Positions 7,987-16,821 of a stretch of 64,000 nucleotides of DNA are shown here, piece after piece. Source of the stretch: Pseudomonas sp. UBA6562 (GTDB taxonomy: Bacteria; Pseudomonadota; Gammaproteobacteria; Pseudomonadales; Pseudomonadaceae); contig NZ_DJJS01000007.1 of NCBI RefSeq assembly GCF_002434265.1, positions 368,014-432,013 on the forward strand, in the 5' to 3' direction. The notes under the pieces are model-generated. The model had not been told where the DNA came from, made no database searches, and saw nothing but the letters and a program-made list of their open reading frames with translations. The translations under genes were made by a program, and so were the position numbers. Each line of letters begins with the position of its first letter. Positions within the stretch are counted from its first letter, which is position 1.

Positions 7987-9135
7987 TCAGACTGTCGAGC
8001 GGTCCCGGGTGACCGCCGCTTGCCCCAGTGCCACCACTATGCCGAGGGCGCCTGCCAACGCCCAGAACGCCCCATGCAGTGAAGACCATTGCGCCAGGTG
8101 GCCGATGAACCCCGGCCCAAGCAGGATGCCCAAGTATCCTAGGGTCGCCACGGCGCTGAGGCTACTTGCGGCGGCCATGCGTTTCTGGCGCAGGGCCGCG
8201 CGGAACAGCACCGGTACCGCATTGGCCAGCCCCAGTCCCGCCAGACCGAAGCCCAGCAAGGCGCCGGCGAGCGACAGGGTCTGCGCCATCACCAGACCCA
8301 CGAACGCCAGCAACGCGCCACCGACCAGCAGCCGGGTGTCGCCCAGCCAATGCGCCAGGCGATCGCCCACCAGACGCACGCAGGCCATGGCCAGGGTGAA
8401 CAGGCTGTAGGCAATGCCTGCCGAAGCCAGGTCGACGTCATGCACGTCGTGCAGGTACAGCGCGCTCCAGTCGAGCATCGCCCCTTCGACCAGCAGGGCG
8501 ATGAACGCCAGCAGCGACAACAGCACCACCACGCCTTTGGGCCACTGGAAGCGCGCATCGTCCAGCGCGTCCAACCGGGGAATCTGGTAGCGATACGCCA
8601 AGCCCAAGAGCGCCAGCGCCAGCAAGGCCGCGCACAAGGCCGCCTGCCAGGGCGTCAGGCCCTGCTTGAGCAGCGCCGTCACGCCTGCCGCACCGGCAAA
8701 AGCGCCCACGCTGAACACGCCGTGAAAGCCCGACATCAGCGGTGTGTCGGCAGCCTTTTCGACCATGGCGGCGTGCAGGTTCATGCAGATGTCGCCCACC
8801 CCCAGGCAGGCGCCGAACACCAACAACGTCAGCGCAAATGCCCAAGGCGATTCGATCAGCGCCAGCGCCACCAGCGACGCACTGAACGCGACGCCCGCCA
8901 GTTGCATGACCTTGCGCAAGCCCAGCGCCTGGGCCAGGCGTCCGGCGAACGGCATGGCCAGCAACGAACCCAGGCCGATGCACAGCAGCAGGCTGCCGAA
9001 GGCTCCGTCGTCCAGGCCCAGGCGCTGCTTGGCGTAAGCCACCAGCGGCGCCCAGGCGGCCATGGTCAGGCCCAGTGTGAAGAAGGTCAGGCGGGTGGCG
9101 TGGCGATAGGCGCTAGCGCCATGTGAACTAGGCAT
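7987..9135 (-). CDS. MFS transporter (YbjJ-like)
   Basis: 382 residues with about twelve predicted membrane helices. The first cytoplasmic loop carries FAGRLAQALGLRKV, and GACLGVGDICMNLHAAMVE in helix 5 resembles the YbjJ/fucose permease-like group of sugar or small-molecule transporters. The start at 9135 follows CAAGGAGTCCGC, a strong ribosome-binding site; an upstream in-frame ATG lacks one. It converges on the previous MFS gene with 39 bases between stop codons. Substrate unknown. Confidence 0.85.
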   Translation of the reverse strand: MPSSHGASAYRHATRLTFFTLGLTMAAWAPLVAYAKQRLGLDDGAFGSLLLCIGLGSLLAMPFAGRLAQALGLRKVMQLAGVAFSASLVALALIESPWAFALTLLVFGACLGVGDICMNLHAAMVEKAADTPLMSGFHGVFSVGAFAGAAGVTALLKQGLTPWQAALCAALLALALLGLAYRYQIPRLDALDDARFQWPKGVVVLLSLLAFIALLVEGAMLDWSALYLHDVHDVDLASAGIAYSLFTLAMACVRLVGDRLAHWLGDTRLLVGGALLAFVGLVMAQTLSLAGALLGFGLAGLGLANAVPVLFRAALRQKRMAAASSLSAVATLGYLGILLGPGFIGHLAQWSSLHGAFWALAGALGIVVALGQAAVTRDRSTV

Positions 9136-9352
9136 GCGGACTCCTTGTATGCGCAGCTGTGTGATGTTCGGTGACAGTCCAGCAGACCCACTCGAGCGGC
9201 TCCAGTTCGGTGCATGGGGGCAGGGCGCGGCCATCAGCGCTCGATGAGTGGGCGACGTCCACCTCCGCCGGTGGTATCCAGCGTTATGACTTACCGCCGT
9301 GTGCGTGCATGAGGCGCCGTTCGACCTGTTCTGAGCACCGATTGGCGCAGCC

Positions 9353-10189
9353 TCACGGGCTGGAGTTGATGCTCCCGTTGGCCTGGAGTGCCCGCCCGAT
9401 ATTCTTTGCTGCCGCCAGGGTCACCGATAGCGCTCGACGTTCGAGTTCCTCTGTAGTGCACCGCACGGCCGGCGCCGCAATGCTGATGGCGCCAACTGGG
9501 TAACCATCGATGTCCAGGACCGGAACCGCCAGGATGCGCAGCCCCTCGGCGAACAGCGAGTCCGTGATGATGTATCCATCCTTACGGGTCTGCTCCAAGA
9601 CCTCGGGCAAGGGCCGCGAGAGGGGTTTGCTCATGAAGGATGCAGGCGAGGACAGCGCTTCGATACGCTCGACCTCATGACCGGGAAGAAACGCGAGAAT
9701 CGACTGACCGATCGCTGTCTGGCAGGCCGGCACCGTCGTCCCAATGCGAATGTCCACGCCAAGTCGAGTGATGCCGGCTCTGACACGCTCCAGATAAAGG
9801 ACGTCTGCGCCTTGCAGCACGGCGAAGCTGGCAGCTTCGCTGGTTTCGCTGACCAGTCCCCTCAACACCGGGCGGACCAGGCTGCGCAGGTCCGTGTGAG
9901 CGATGGCGTGGAAGCCCAGGTTGAGGATTTTGAGCGTGAGGCAGAACCGCTTGCTCTCGGGAATTCGAGAGACATAGCCGAGTTCCACCAGCGTATTCAA
10001 CATGCGGTAGGTCGTGCCTGGGTCGAGTTCGGCCTTGGCAGCGATCTGGCTCAAGGTCAACTCGTCGCTTTCCGCAGTGAAAGCCTCCAGGACTCGAAAC
10101 CCTTTGGCCAGGGACTGCACAGTGCTGCGCTGATTCTTGTCTTCGCCAGCGCCGGATATTTCGCTGTTTGTCGAGGTTTTAGGAGCCAT
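9353..10189 (-). CDS. IclR-family transcriptional regulator
   Basis: 278 residues with a winged helix-turn-helix at about 25-85 (VQSLAKGFRVLEAF, LTLSQIAAKAELDPGTTYRM) and the IclR effector domain at 105-270 (VLYLERVRAG, AIGQSILAF, GYPVGAISIAAP). IclR proteins bind palindromic operators and often control uptake and breakdown of a carbon source. It is divergent from an MFS symporter, lyase and OprD porin locus, which it probably controls. A TTTTCG-N5-CGAAAA palindrome lies about 29-45 bases upstream of its own start and a matching one about 540 bases upstream, fitting autoregulation plus control of the neighbour. AGGTGG about nine bases before the ATG supports the start. Confidence 0.92.
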   Translation of the reverse strand: MAPKTSTNSEISGAGEDKNQRSTVQSLAKGFRVLEAFTAESDELTLSQIAAKAELDPGTTYRMLNTLVELGYVSRIPESKRFCLTLKILNLGFHAIAHTDLRSLVRPVLRGLVSETSEAASFAVLQGADVLYLERVRAGITRLGVDIRIGTTVPACQTAIGQSILAFLPGHEVERIEALSSPASFMSKPLSRPLPEVLEQTRKDGYIITDSLFAEGLRILAVPVLDIDGYPVGAISIAAPAVRCTTEELERRALSVTLAAAKNIGRALQANGSINSSP

Positions 10190-10217
10190 GCGCGATATCC
10201 ACCTGATGTGATTCTTG

Positions 10218-10234
10218 TTTTCGGAATGCGAAAA
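10218..10234. promoter_or_regulatory. Candidate IclR operator 1
   Basis: TTTTCG-GAATG-CGAAAA, a 6-base inverted repeat with a 5-base spacer, lies just upstream of the iclR-type gene. The same core (TTTCG-sAATs-CGAAA) recurs at 10726-10740 in the same intergenic region. Binding by the adjacent IclR protein is inferred. Confidence 0.5.
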
Positions 10235-10725
10235 AATCGTTCAAAAAGGATAGCACTCGGCGAGTGTTCGTCACACCTTGCCTTTGCGCGGCCAGACTGG
10301 TTTTCGGGTATGCAAATAACTGCCCTCGATCCACTTTCAGGGTGGGGCAGGCTGATTTTCCAGCCCCTGCTGACACGCGATGCTGTTCGTTATCGCGGCA
10401 CGGTATTCAAGGCGATACGCGAGGAGCGTTCTCTCTTCAGCCATCTGGGAGTTCTCATTGCACAGACTCCGCACCTTGAGGCCGAGCACGCCGTGCGAAA
10501 GGTACGCACCAACCAGGCAATAAGGCGCGTCCGTTGATCGGCGTGACAGTTGATTGAGGGTCTTCAATAGGGGACAGAACGCTGGACACGTGCATCTTAT
10601 AAAAGCGAATGGAATTTCAAAGCCAAATACCCTGAAATAAAAGAATAAAAAACGCGTTTGAGAGCCCAAAAAGGAATGGGCCCTGGTTGGGGATGGTGAT
10701 ATTCTATTTGAAAAGAAGAAAAAAA

Positions 10726-10740
10726 TTTCGCAATCCGAAA
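10726..10740. promoter_or_regulatory. Candidate IclR operator 2
   Basis: TTTCG-CAATC-CGAAA has the same arms, the same spacer length and the same central AAT as the site at 10218-10234. It sits in an A-rich tract about 480 bases before the MFS symporter start. Confidence 0.5.
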
Positions 10741-11222
10741 AAACAAAAAGGTGCGAAGAAATATGAAACAGGTCTATCAGCTCTTTGCCTGCTGCAAGCG
10801 TGCCGTCTACTCAGATTCGGGCAGCCGCCGTACTACCCGTCTCTCTGCGACTGGATCATGTCCCCCCTGTGTTACTTACCGTGCACGCCGAAGGCAAGTT
10901 TCAACGTTTATCCCATCGAACAGGGTTGCCCCTGCCTGTGGCGTGCAGCATTTCGCTATGACCGGCGCTGCCCGCTCTAAACCGTTATCACATTTCCTGA
11001 ACGACGCTTTCTGTTTCCCGCATAGAACACCGACTCGCGTTTTTTCCTGTCGTCGTGAATCAGGCCATGAGCGTGTCGTTTTCGAACAACTGATTGCACC
11101 CTGTGATCAGCCTTAGCTGATCCATCACTAGCGTTTGGATTAACTGTGTCACTGCACTGTGTTTGCCACGGCTAGCGTTTGCTCGCCCCTGATAAATGCA
11201 AACAATAATAAGAGGACGTGCG

Positions 11223-12614
11223 ATGTTAATGCAGCAGATAGAGACGGACCCCTTGCCGGACAAGGTCAAAAGCCAGGCCAACATCAGTGCCAGGTTAGAG
11301 CGGCTGCCCATCACGAGGCCGGTTTTTTGGGCGCGGAACATTATCGGCGCTGCGACATTCTTCGATGGTTACACCGTCATCGCGATCGCCTACGCAATGC
11401 CGGTATTGGCTAAGGCGTGGAGCTTGAGCGGTGCGCAGATCGGCATGATCCTTTCTGCAGGCTATCTCGGCCAGCTGTTCGGGGCGTTGATCTTTGGCTG
11501 GCTCGCTGAAAAGCTCGGGCGCATGAAGGTGCTGACCTTCACCATTGTGTTGTTCGTGTCCATGGACGTGGCCTGCTTGTTTGCCTCTGGCGCAGCGATG
11601 ATGATCGCGTTCCGGTTCATCCAAGGCATCGGCACGGGAGGGGAGGTGCCTGTGGCAAGCGCTTACGTCAATGAGCTCATTGGCTCGAAGAAGCGCGGTA
11701 AATTCTTCCTCCTGTATGAGGTCATGTTCCTGATGGGCTTGGTCGGCGCGGGCATCATCGGTTACTTCCTGGTGCCTGTTTACGGCTGGCAAGCCATGTT
11801 CGCGGTCGGAATTGTGCCCGCCATGCTGCTCATACCGCTGCGCTTCTTCCTGTTCGAATCGCCCCGTTGGCTGGCCTCCAAAGGCCGCTTTGACGAAGCT
11901 GATCGCATTGTCACCCGGCTGGAAAACAGCGCGCTGAAAGCCGGCAGGACGCTGCCACCACCTGTTGAAGTGCCGCACATTCAAACCGCCAGAAACAACT
12001 TGGGTTGGAAAGAACTCTTCCAAGGTATGTACCTGAAGCGTTCGCTGGTGATCTGGGCAATGTGGTTCGGCGCCTACATGGTCGCCAATGGCCTCATCAC
12101 GTGGTTGCCCACCCTGTATCGTCAACACTTCAACTTGCCGCTCGAGACAAGTTTGGCGTATGGCTTCATGACGTCAGCCGCCGGGGTCGTCGCAGCGATA
12201 GTGTGTGCGCTGCTTATTGACAAAGTGGGTCGTCGTCGCTGGTACGTGGGGGCCCTGTTCTTGGCTGCCATCCCACTGGCGATCTTGGCCACCACAGGCG
12301 CCAGTGCACCTTTGAAGATTCTGGTCCTGGCAGGTTTGGGATACGCACTGGTACAGACGGTGACGTTCTCTCTCTACCTGTATTCGGCAGAACTTTATCC
12401 CACGCGACTGCGCGCTTTGGGAACGGGTGTGGGCAGTGCTTGGTTGAGAATGGGCTCGGCACTGGGCCCCATCCTAGTTGGATTTACCGTTTCCGGTATG
12501 GGTGTTCAGTATGTGTTCGGCACCTTCGCAGTGGTACTGCTGATCACGGCAATCATTACAGCGTTGTTCGCCATTGAAACGAAAGGGCGGATGCTGGAAG
12601 AACTGTCGCCTTGA
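11223..12614 (+). CDS. MFS metabolite:H+ symporter
   Basis: 463 residues with twelve predicted helices. Signatures are GWLAEKLGRMKV after helix 2, FIQGIGTGGEVPVASAYVNE in helices 4-5, LIDKVGRRRW in the second half and YSAELYPTRLRALGTG near helix 10, which place it with the aromatic-acid/sugar-type symporters. The start at 11223 follows AGAGGACGTGCG; an earlier in-frame ATG at 11196 has none. It is the first gene of a set with a DapA-type lyase and an OprD porin, and probably carries their substrate, perhaps an organic or aromatic acid, across the inner membrane. Likely regulated by the divergent IclR protein. Confidence 0.88.
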   Translation: MLMQQIETDPLPDKVKSQANISARLERLPITRPVFWARNIIGAATFFDGYTVIAIAYAMPVLAKAWSLSGAQIGMILSAGYLGQLFGALIFGWLAEKLGRMKVLTFTIVLFVSMDVACLFASGAAMMIAFRFIQGIGTGGEVPVASAYVNELIGSKKRGKFFLLYEVMFLMGLVGAGIIGYFLVPVYGWQAMFAVGIVPAMLLIPLRFFLFESPRWLASKGRFDEADRIVTRLENSALKAGRTLPPPVEVPHIQTARNNLGWKELFQGMYLKRSLVIWAMWFGAYMVANGLITWLPTLYRQHFNLPLETSLAYGFMTSAAGVVAAIVCALLIDKVGRRRWYVGALFLAAIPLAILATTGASAPLKILVLAGLGYALVQTVTFSLYLYSAELYPTRLRALGTGVGSAWLRMGSALGPILVGFTVSGMGVQYVFGTFAVVLLITAIITALFAIETKGRMLEELSP

Positions 12615-12665
12615 ACGTCGACTGGAAATTTTAAACGGCAGTATCTGATGTAACAGCCTTCTCAG

Positions 12666-12685
12666 AACACACCATTGTGTGTGTT
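12666..12685. promoter_or_regulatory. Inverted repeat between MFS and lyase genes
   Basis: AACACAC-N6-GTGTGTT, perfect 7-base arms, lies about 50 bases before the lyase start and about 50 after the MFS stop. It could be an operator, an intercistronic hairpin or part of a separate promoter. Confidence 0.35.
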
Positions 12686-12737
12686 GCGCCCGCGCACGCG
12701 TTAGTTGCGAACAATCACTAAACCAGAGGTAACGACA

Positions 12738-13667
12738 ATGAGCACTAAAAACACCCTCGATCTGAAAGGCCTCGTTCCTGCTCCGGTAACGCCGTTCACA
12801 CGTGACGGCGACGTTGACTACGCCGCCATTCACAAACTGGGCGCGTGGCTTGGCGGCATCGAAGGCGTCAAAGGTCTGGTTGTGCTGGGGCACGCGGGCG
12901 AAGGTACCTTCCTGACCCAGGCCGAACAGGGCCGCGTCATCCAGGCGTTCAAGGAATCGGTCGGCGGCCGTCTGCCCATCATCGCCGGCATCACCGGCGA
13001 AGGGACCCAAGTCGCCGCTGAAGAAGCCAAGCGTGCCGTAGACAACGGTGCGGCTGCTGGTCTGGTGTACCCCTCCCACGGCTGGCTGCGCTTCGGTTAC
13101 CAGAAAGGTGCCGCCCAGGACCGCTACAAAGCCATCCATGAGGAAAGCGGTCTGCCGCTGATCCTTTTCCAGTACCCAGACGTGACCAAAGCCACCTACG
13201 ACCTGGAAACCCAACTGGAAATCGCCAAGCAGCCTGGCGTCTTCGCAATGAAGAACGGCGTTCGCAACATGCGTCGCTGGGACACCGAGATCCCGGTCAT
13301 CCGTCGAGAAGTGCCGGACCTGCAGATCCTGACCTGCCATGACGAGTACCTGCTGCATACCATGTTCGACGTGGACGGCGCTCTGGTCGGTTACGGCGGC
13401 CTGACCCCTGAGCCGCTGATCGAGCTGATCGCTGCTGGCAAGCGTCGCGACTACCCAGCTGCGCGTGCCATCCACGACAAACTGCTGCCGGTCACCCGTA
13501 ACGTCTACCACCGCGGTTCCCACATGGAAGGCACCGTGGCCCTGAAGCATGGGCTGGTTGCCCGCGGCATCTTGGAGCACGCCACGGTGCGTTCGCCGCT
13601 GCTGCCTTTGGCCGAAGGCGCCGATAAGGAAATCGCTGACGCCCTGCGCAGCGCTGGCCTGATCTGA
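12738..13667 (+). CDS. DapA/NanA-family lyase (dihydrodipicolinate synthase-like)
   Basis: 309 residues, the usual length for the class I aldolase-type DHDPS/N-acetylneuraminate lyase family. The Schiff-base Lys is K172 in FAMKNGV, the partner Tyr is Y146 in LFQYPD, and GHAGEGTFLT (51-60) corresponds to the GTTGE substrate loop with HAGEG instead. This altered loop argues against genuine lysine-pathway DapA. Family members in catabolic loci cleave or dehydrate 2-oxo acids, including sugar acids and aromatic intermediates. AGAGGT before the ATG at 12738 supports the start. Its place between an MFS symporter and an OprD porin suggests it acts on the imported compound. The substrate is unknown. 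Confidence 0.87.
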   Translation: MSTKNTLDLKGLVPAPVTPFTRDGDVDYAAIHKLGAWLGGIEGVKGLVVLGHAGEGTFLTQAEQGRVIQAFKESVGGRLPIIAGITGEGTQVAAEEAKRAVDNGAAAGLVYPSHGWLRFGYQKGAAQDRYKAIHEESGLPLILFQYPDVTKATYDLETQLEIAKQPGVFAMKNGVRNMRRWDTEIPVIRREVPDLQILTCHDEYLLHTMFDVDGALVGYGGLTPEPLIELIAAGKRRDYPAARAIHDKLLPVTRNVYHRGSHMEGTVALKHGLVARGILEHATVRSPLLPLAEGADKEIADALRSAGLI

Positions 13668-13727
13668 TCCCGAACCCAGGCCAGCAGCGAGCATTTTCGG
13701 TGTTGGTCTACGGCTGAACCATCTCCC

Positions 13728-13750
13728 AGGGCCCTGTGCGTCAGGGCCTT
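13728..13750 (+). terminator. Probable terminator
   Basis: A 9-bp stem (AGGGCCCTG paired with CAGGGCCTT, one G-U pair) with a 5-base loop lies about 60 bases after the lyase stop and is followed by a T-containing stretch. Confidence 0.55.
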
Positions 13751-13881
13751 GGCATCTTTCGATTCGGATTCTGATTCACACACGACTAATGATCCGTTTT
13801 CCCGGAAGGACGGCTCTCGCCCGCTCAACCGGCGACGACAGGCCAATACAGCCCTTCAATAAAAACAACAGGGGACCGGTC

Positions 13882-15123
13882 TTGAACACTCATGCACATC
13901 GCAAGCGCCTCTTACTCCTCATTCCAATTCTGCTACTGCCCATCGACGGGAGGGCTGAAGGACTCGTGGAAGACACACACGCCACGCTGACATTCAGGAA
14001 TTTCTTTTTCGAACGCAACTTCACCGCGCCTGGCGTTGCCCAGCGCCAGGCTCGTGAGTGGACGCAAGGTTTTATCTTTGATCTCAAGTCAGGCTTTACC
14101 CAGGGCGCCGCGGGCTTCGGCGTGGATGTCGTGGGAAAGTATGCAGTGAAGCTTGACGGCGGGGCAGGAGAATACGGGGCTTTGCTGTTGCCCAAGGATG
14201 ACGACGGGGATCCAGCCGAAAGCTTCGGCAGGCTCGGGGTCGCCGTGAAGGCGAAGCTGTCGAACACCGAAGTCAAGGTTGGCGAGTGGATGCCCAACTT
14301 CCCGATCGTCACGGCAGACGACTTCAGGGCGCTGCCGCAGACGTTCCGCGGCGCTCAGATCGCTTCGCAGGAACTCGAGAACTGGTCGTTCTACGCAGGC
14401 GAGTTCACTAGAACCAGCCTTCGAAATGACTCCTCCATGGAGGATCTTTCATTTGCATCGGCGCAGTCGGACGCTTTCAGATTCGTAGGCGCTGACTACA
14501 GTTCCAGCGCTAAAAACACGACTGTCCGTCTCTGGTCGGGGGCGTTGGAAGACATCTACAAGCAGCACTATCTTGGGCTGATCCAGAAATGGCGGTTCAG
14601 CCAAAGGGTATCGCTCACCTCGAACCTTGGCTATTTCTGGGGCAAGGATGCGGGGGCTGCCAAGGCAGGGGCGCTGGATAACCAGACGGCTTCCGCGCTG
14701 TTCAGCCTCTCCCTGGCCCAGCACGCGATCAGCCTCGGGCTGCAGAGTGTTTCGGGTGACACGGGGTGGATGCGCATCGGCGGGACCGGCGGCATTTACC
14801 TTGCGAACAACACCTTCAACCATGCCTTCGACAATCCTCGCGAACGATCCTGGCAGGTCCGCTATGACCTCAACTTCGTCGGTTACGGCATTCCGGGCTT
14901 GAGCTTCATGACGCGCTATGTGCATGGCGATAACGTGGAACTCAGAAATGTCCACGACGGTTCGGAATGGGTACGGGAGTCAGAACTGGGTTACGTGTTC
15001 CAGAGCGGAACGCTGAGGAATCTAGCCGTGCGGTGGCGCAACTCCAGTGTCCGGCGAGATTTCAACGGCAGCGACTACGACGAGAACCGCCTGATCGTCA
15101 GCTACCCACTCAATTTTTTATAA
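13882..15123 (+). CDS. OprD-family outer-membrane porin
   Basis: 413 residues including a signal peptide (LLLLIPILLLPIDGRAEG). The mature N terminus matches OprD-family porins: a FRNFFFERNF segment, then AREWTQGFIFDLKSGFTQG, then GFGVDVVGKYAVKLDGG. The C terminus ends on a hydrophobic residue (NFL), as needed for barrel assembly. The TTG at 13882 is chosen because AGGGGACCGGTC precedes it and the signal peptide then begins correctly; an ATG at 13789 would add 31 residues before the signal peptide. OprD porins admit specific amino acids or aromatic and organic acids. With the MFS and lyase genes upstream, it probably lets the same substrate through the outer membrane. Confidence 0.9.
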   Translation: MNTHAHRKRLLLLIPILLLPIDGRAEGLVEDTHATLTFRNFFFERNFTAPGVAQRQAREWTQGFIFDLKSGFTQGAAGFGVDVVGKYAVKLDGGAGEYGALLLPKDDDGDPAESFGRLGVAVKAKLSNTEVKVGEWMPNFPIVTADDFRALPQTFRGAQIASQELENWSFYAGEFTRTSLRNDSSMEDLSFASAQSDAFRFVGADYSSSAKNTTVRLWSGALEDIYKQHYLGLIQKWRFSQRVSLTSNLGYFWGKDAGAAKAGALDNQTASALFSLSLAQHAISLGLQSVSGDTGWMRIGGTGGIYLANNTFNHAFDNPRERSWQVRYDLNFVGYGIPGLSFMTRYVHGDNVELRNVHDGSEWVRESELGYVFQSGTLRNLAVRWRNSSVRRDFNGSDYDENRLIVSYPLNFL

Positions 15124-15140
15124 AAAGGCCGAATCACGCC

Positions 15141-15284
15141 ATGCAATTGCACGAAGCTACTGAAATTATCGAGGTGCTTGGACACGCGTCCGCCAATGAG
15201 TTGCTCAGAGACGGCTGGGTTCTATTGGCCGTCGTCCCGAGCGCACAATCGACGCCTTGGTACATCCTCGGGAAGTGCTCTTAG
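15141..15284 (+). CDS. Small conserved-looking protein, 47 aa
   Basis: Begins MQLHEATEIIEVLGHASANE and includes WVLLAVVPS and WYILGK near the end. The segment order resembles short uncharacterised Pseudomonas proteins with a WVLL-V...Y-LGK pattern, but this is from memory and function is unknown. It starts 17 bases after the porin stop, so it may be cotranscribed. The ribosome-binding site (AAAAGG) is far from the ATG. No signal peptide or membrane helix. Confidence 0.6.
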   Translation: MQLHEATEIIEVLGHASANELLRDGWVLLAVVPSAQSTPWYILGKCS

Positions 15285-15565
15285 GCTCTGTACGAACAGC
15301 CTCGATACTTGCCTGTGCCGCGTTGAAAACCGGCTGGATCGTCAGCTCGGCCGTTCCTTTCCGCTCTTAGCGGGCTCGCCATCGTCCTTGCTCGACCTCC
15401 GTTCAAAACCTGTTCGTGCTGAAGCGAGAGGCAGGCGCAGCTGCGTCATGCCGCCGCTCGCCTGAGAGCAGACTGGCGTGGTGCCATCACTTGCTCTGGA
15501 TCAACGTTCGATCCCGGCCAACGGCCCATCCTCAGCGCCCCACCCGTCACTTCGAGGACCGCGTC

Positions 15566-16714
15566 ATGAGCAGCACGTTTTTCATTCCCGCCGTCAACAT
15601 CATGGGGCTGGGCTGCCTCGATGAAGCGATCGCCGCCATCGCTGGCCTGGGCCTGCGCAAAGCGCTGATCGTCACCGACCAGGGCCTGGCGCGCGCCGGC
15701 GTGGCGACGCGCATCGCCGGGCTGCTGGCCGAGCGCGACATCGATTCGCGGGTCTACGACGGCGCCCGACCCAACCCCACCGTCGCCAATGTCGAGGCGG
15801 GCCTAGCGCTGTTGCAGCGCGAGCGCTGCGACTGCGTGATCTCCCTGGGCGGCGGCTCGCCCCACGATTGCGCCAAAGGTATTGCCCTGTGCGCGACCAA
15901 TGGCGGGCACATCGGCGACTACGAGGGCGTCGACCGCTCGGGCAAACCGCAACTGCCGCTGATCGCGATCAACACCACCGCCGGCACCGCCAGCGAGATG
16001 ACCCGCTTCTGCATCATCACCGACGAGGTGCGCCACGTGAAAATGGCCATCGTCGACCGCAACGTCACGCCTATCCTTTCGGTCAACGACCCATCGTTGA
16101 TGGTCGGCATGCCGCGCTCGCTGACCGCCGCCACCGGCATGGACGCCTTGACCCATGCCGTCGAAGCCTACGTTTCCACCGCCGCCACGCCGATCACCGA
16201 CGCCTGCGCGCTGAAGGCCGTGAGCCTGATCGGCCAGCATCTGCGCCAGGCCGTCAGGCAGGGCGACGACCTCCAGGCCCGCGAGCAGATGGCCTACGCC
16301 CAGTTCCTCGCCGGCATGGCCTTCAACAACGCCTCATTGGGCTATGTGCACGCCATGGCGCATCAACTCGGCGGCTTCTATGACTTGCCCCACGGTGTGT
16401 GCAACGCCGTGTTGCTACCCCACGTGCAGCGCTTCAATGCCCAGGTCAGCGCCGCGCGCCTGCGCGATGTGGCCAAGGCCATGGGCGTCAAAGTCTGTGG
16501 CATGGACGAAAGCCAGGGCGCGGCGGCGGCCATCGAAGCCATCGAGCGGCTGTCGGCCGAGGTGGAGATTCCCAATGGTTTGCGCGCCTTGGGCGTGAAG
16601 GTCGAGGATGTGCCCTTGTTGGCCGCCAACGCGCTCAAGGACGCCTGTGGCCTGACCAACCCGCGCAGCGCGGTGCAAAGCGAGATCGAGGCGATTTTCA
16701 AGGCCGCGTTTTGA
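15566..16714 (+). CDS. Iron-containing alcohol dehydrogenase
   Basis: 382 residues, the standard length of group III (iron-dependent) alcohol dehydrogenases. NAD binding is marked by ISLGGGSPHDCAK; metal ligands lie in ATGMDALTHAVEAY (Asp and His) and in GYVHAMAHQLGGFYDLPHG (two His). TTAGTASEMT is the usual family motif. The start at 15566 follows CGAGGACCGCGTC. It lies about 280 bases after the 47-aa gene on the same strand and may belong to the same catabolic locus, or have its own promoter. Family members oxidise or reduce small alcohols and aldehydes; exact substrate unclear. Confidence 0.92.
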   Translation: MSSTFFIPAVNIMGLGCLDEAIAAIAGLGLRKALIVTDQGLARAGVATRIAGLLAERDIDSRVYDGARPNPTVANVEAGLALLQRERCDCVISLGGGSPHDCAKGIALCATNGGHIGDYEGVDRSGKPQLPLIAINTTAGTASEMTRFCIITDEVRHVKMAIVDRNVTPILSVNDPSLMVGMPRSLTAATGMDALTHAVEAYVSTAATPITDACALKAVSLIGQHLRQAVRQGDDLQAREQMAYAQFLAGMAFNNASLGYVHAMAHQLGGFYDLPHGVCNAVLLPHVQRFNAQVSAARLRDVAKAMGVKVCGMDESQGAAAAIEAIERLSAEVEIPNGLRALGVKVEDVPLLAANALKDACGLTNPRSAVQSEIEAIFKAAF

Positions 16715-16790
16715 GCCATGGCTCGATGAGCGTGGGGGCTCACACCGTCCTGCCTGCACGGCGCCGCCCGCTGCCGGCGCCCTTGCAATG

Positions 16791-16821
16791 AACGCCGAGG
16801 CCCAACCCGGGCCTCAGCGTT
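16791..16821. terminator. Bidirectional terminator
   Basis: AACGC-c-GAGGCCC pairs with GGGCCTC-a-GCGTT across a 5-base loop, between convergent genes and overlapping the stop codon of the minus-strand gene. A strong stem with only a mismatch in the middle. Confidence 0.65.

Larger units (their letters stand above)
10190..11222. other. Long intergenic control region, AT-richer than its surroundings
   Basis: 1,033 bases with no convincing gene. It holds the two TTTCG-N5-CGAAA palindromes and A/T tracts (about 10,600-10,760). Short open frames exist but have no ribosome-binding site, no family look and unusual composition. The size is large for a divergent promoter in Pseudomonas, so a small RNA, a long leader or a decayed gene is possible. 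Confidence 0.6.

Noticed and set aside
10687..10980. 97-codon frame in the long intergenic region
   Set aside because: No ribosome-binding site, Lys/Cys-rich composition unlike neighbours, overlaps the candidate operator and other open frames.
11196..11222. Earlier ATG for the MFS symporter
   Set aside because: The ribosome-binding site AGAGGA lies inside this stretch and serves the ATG at 11223.
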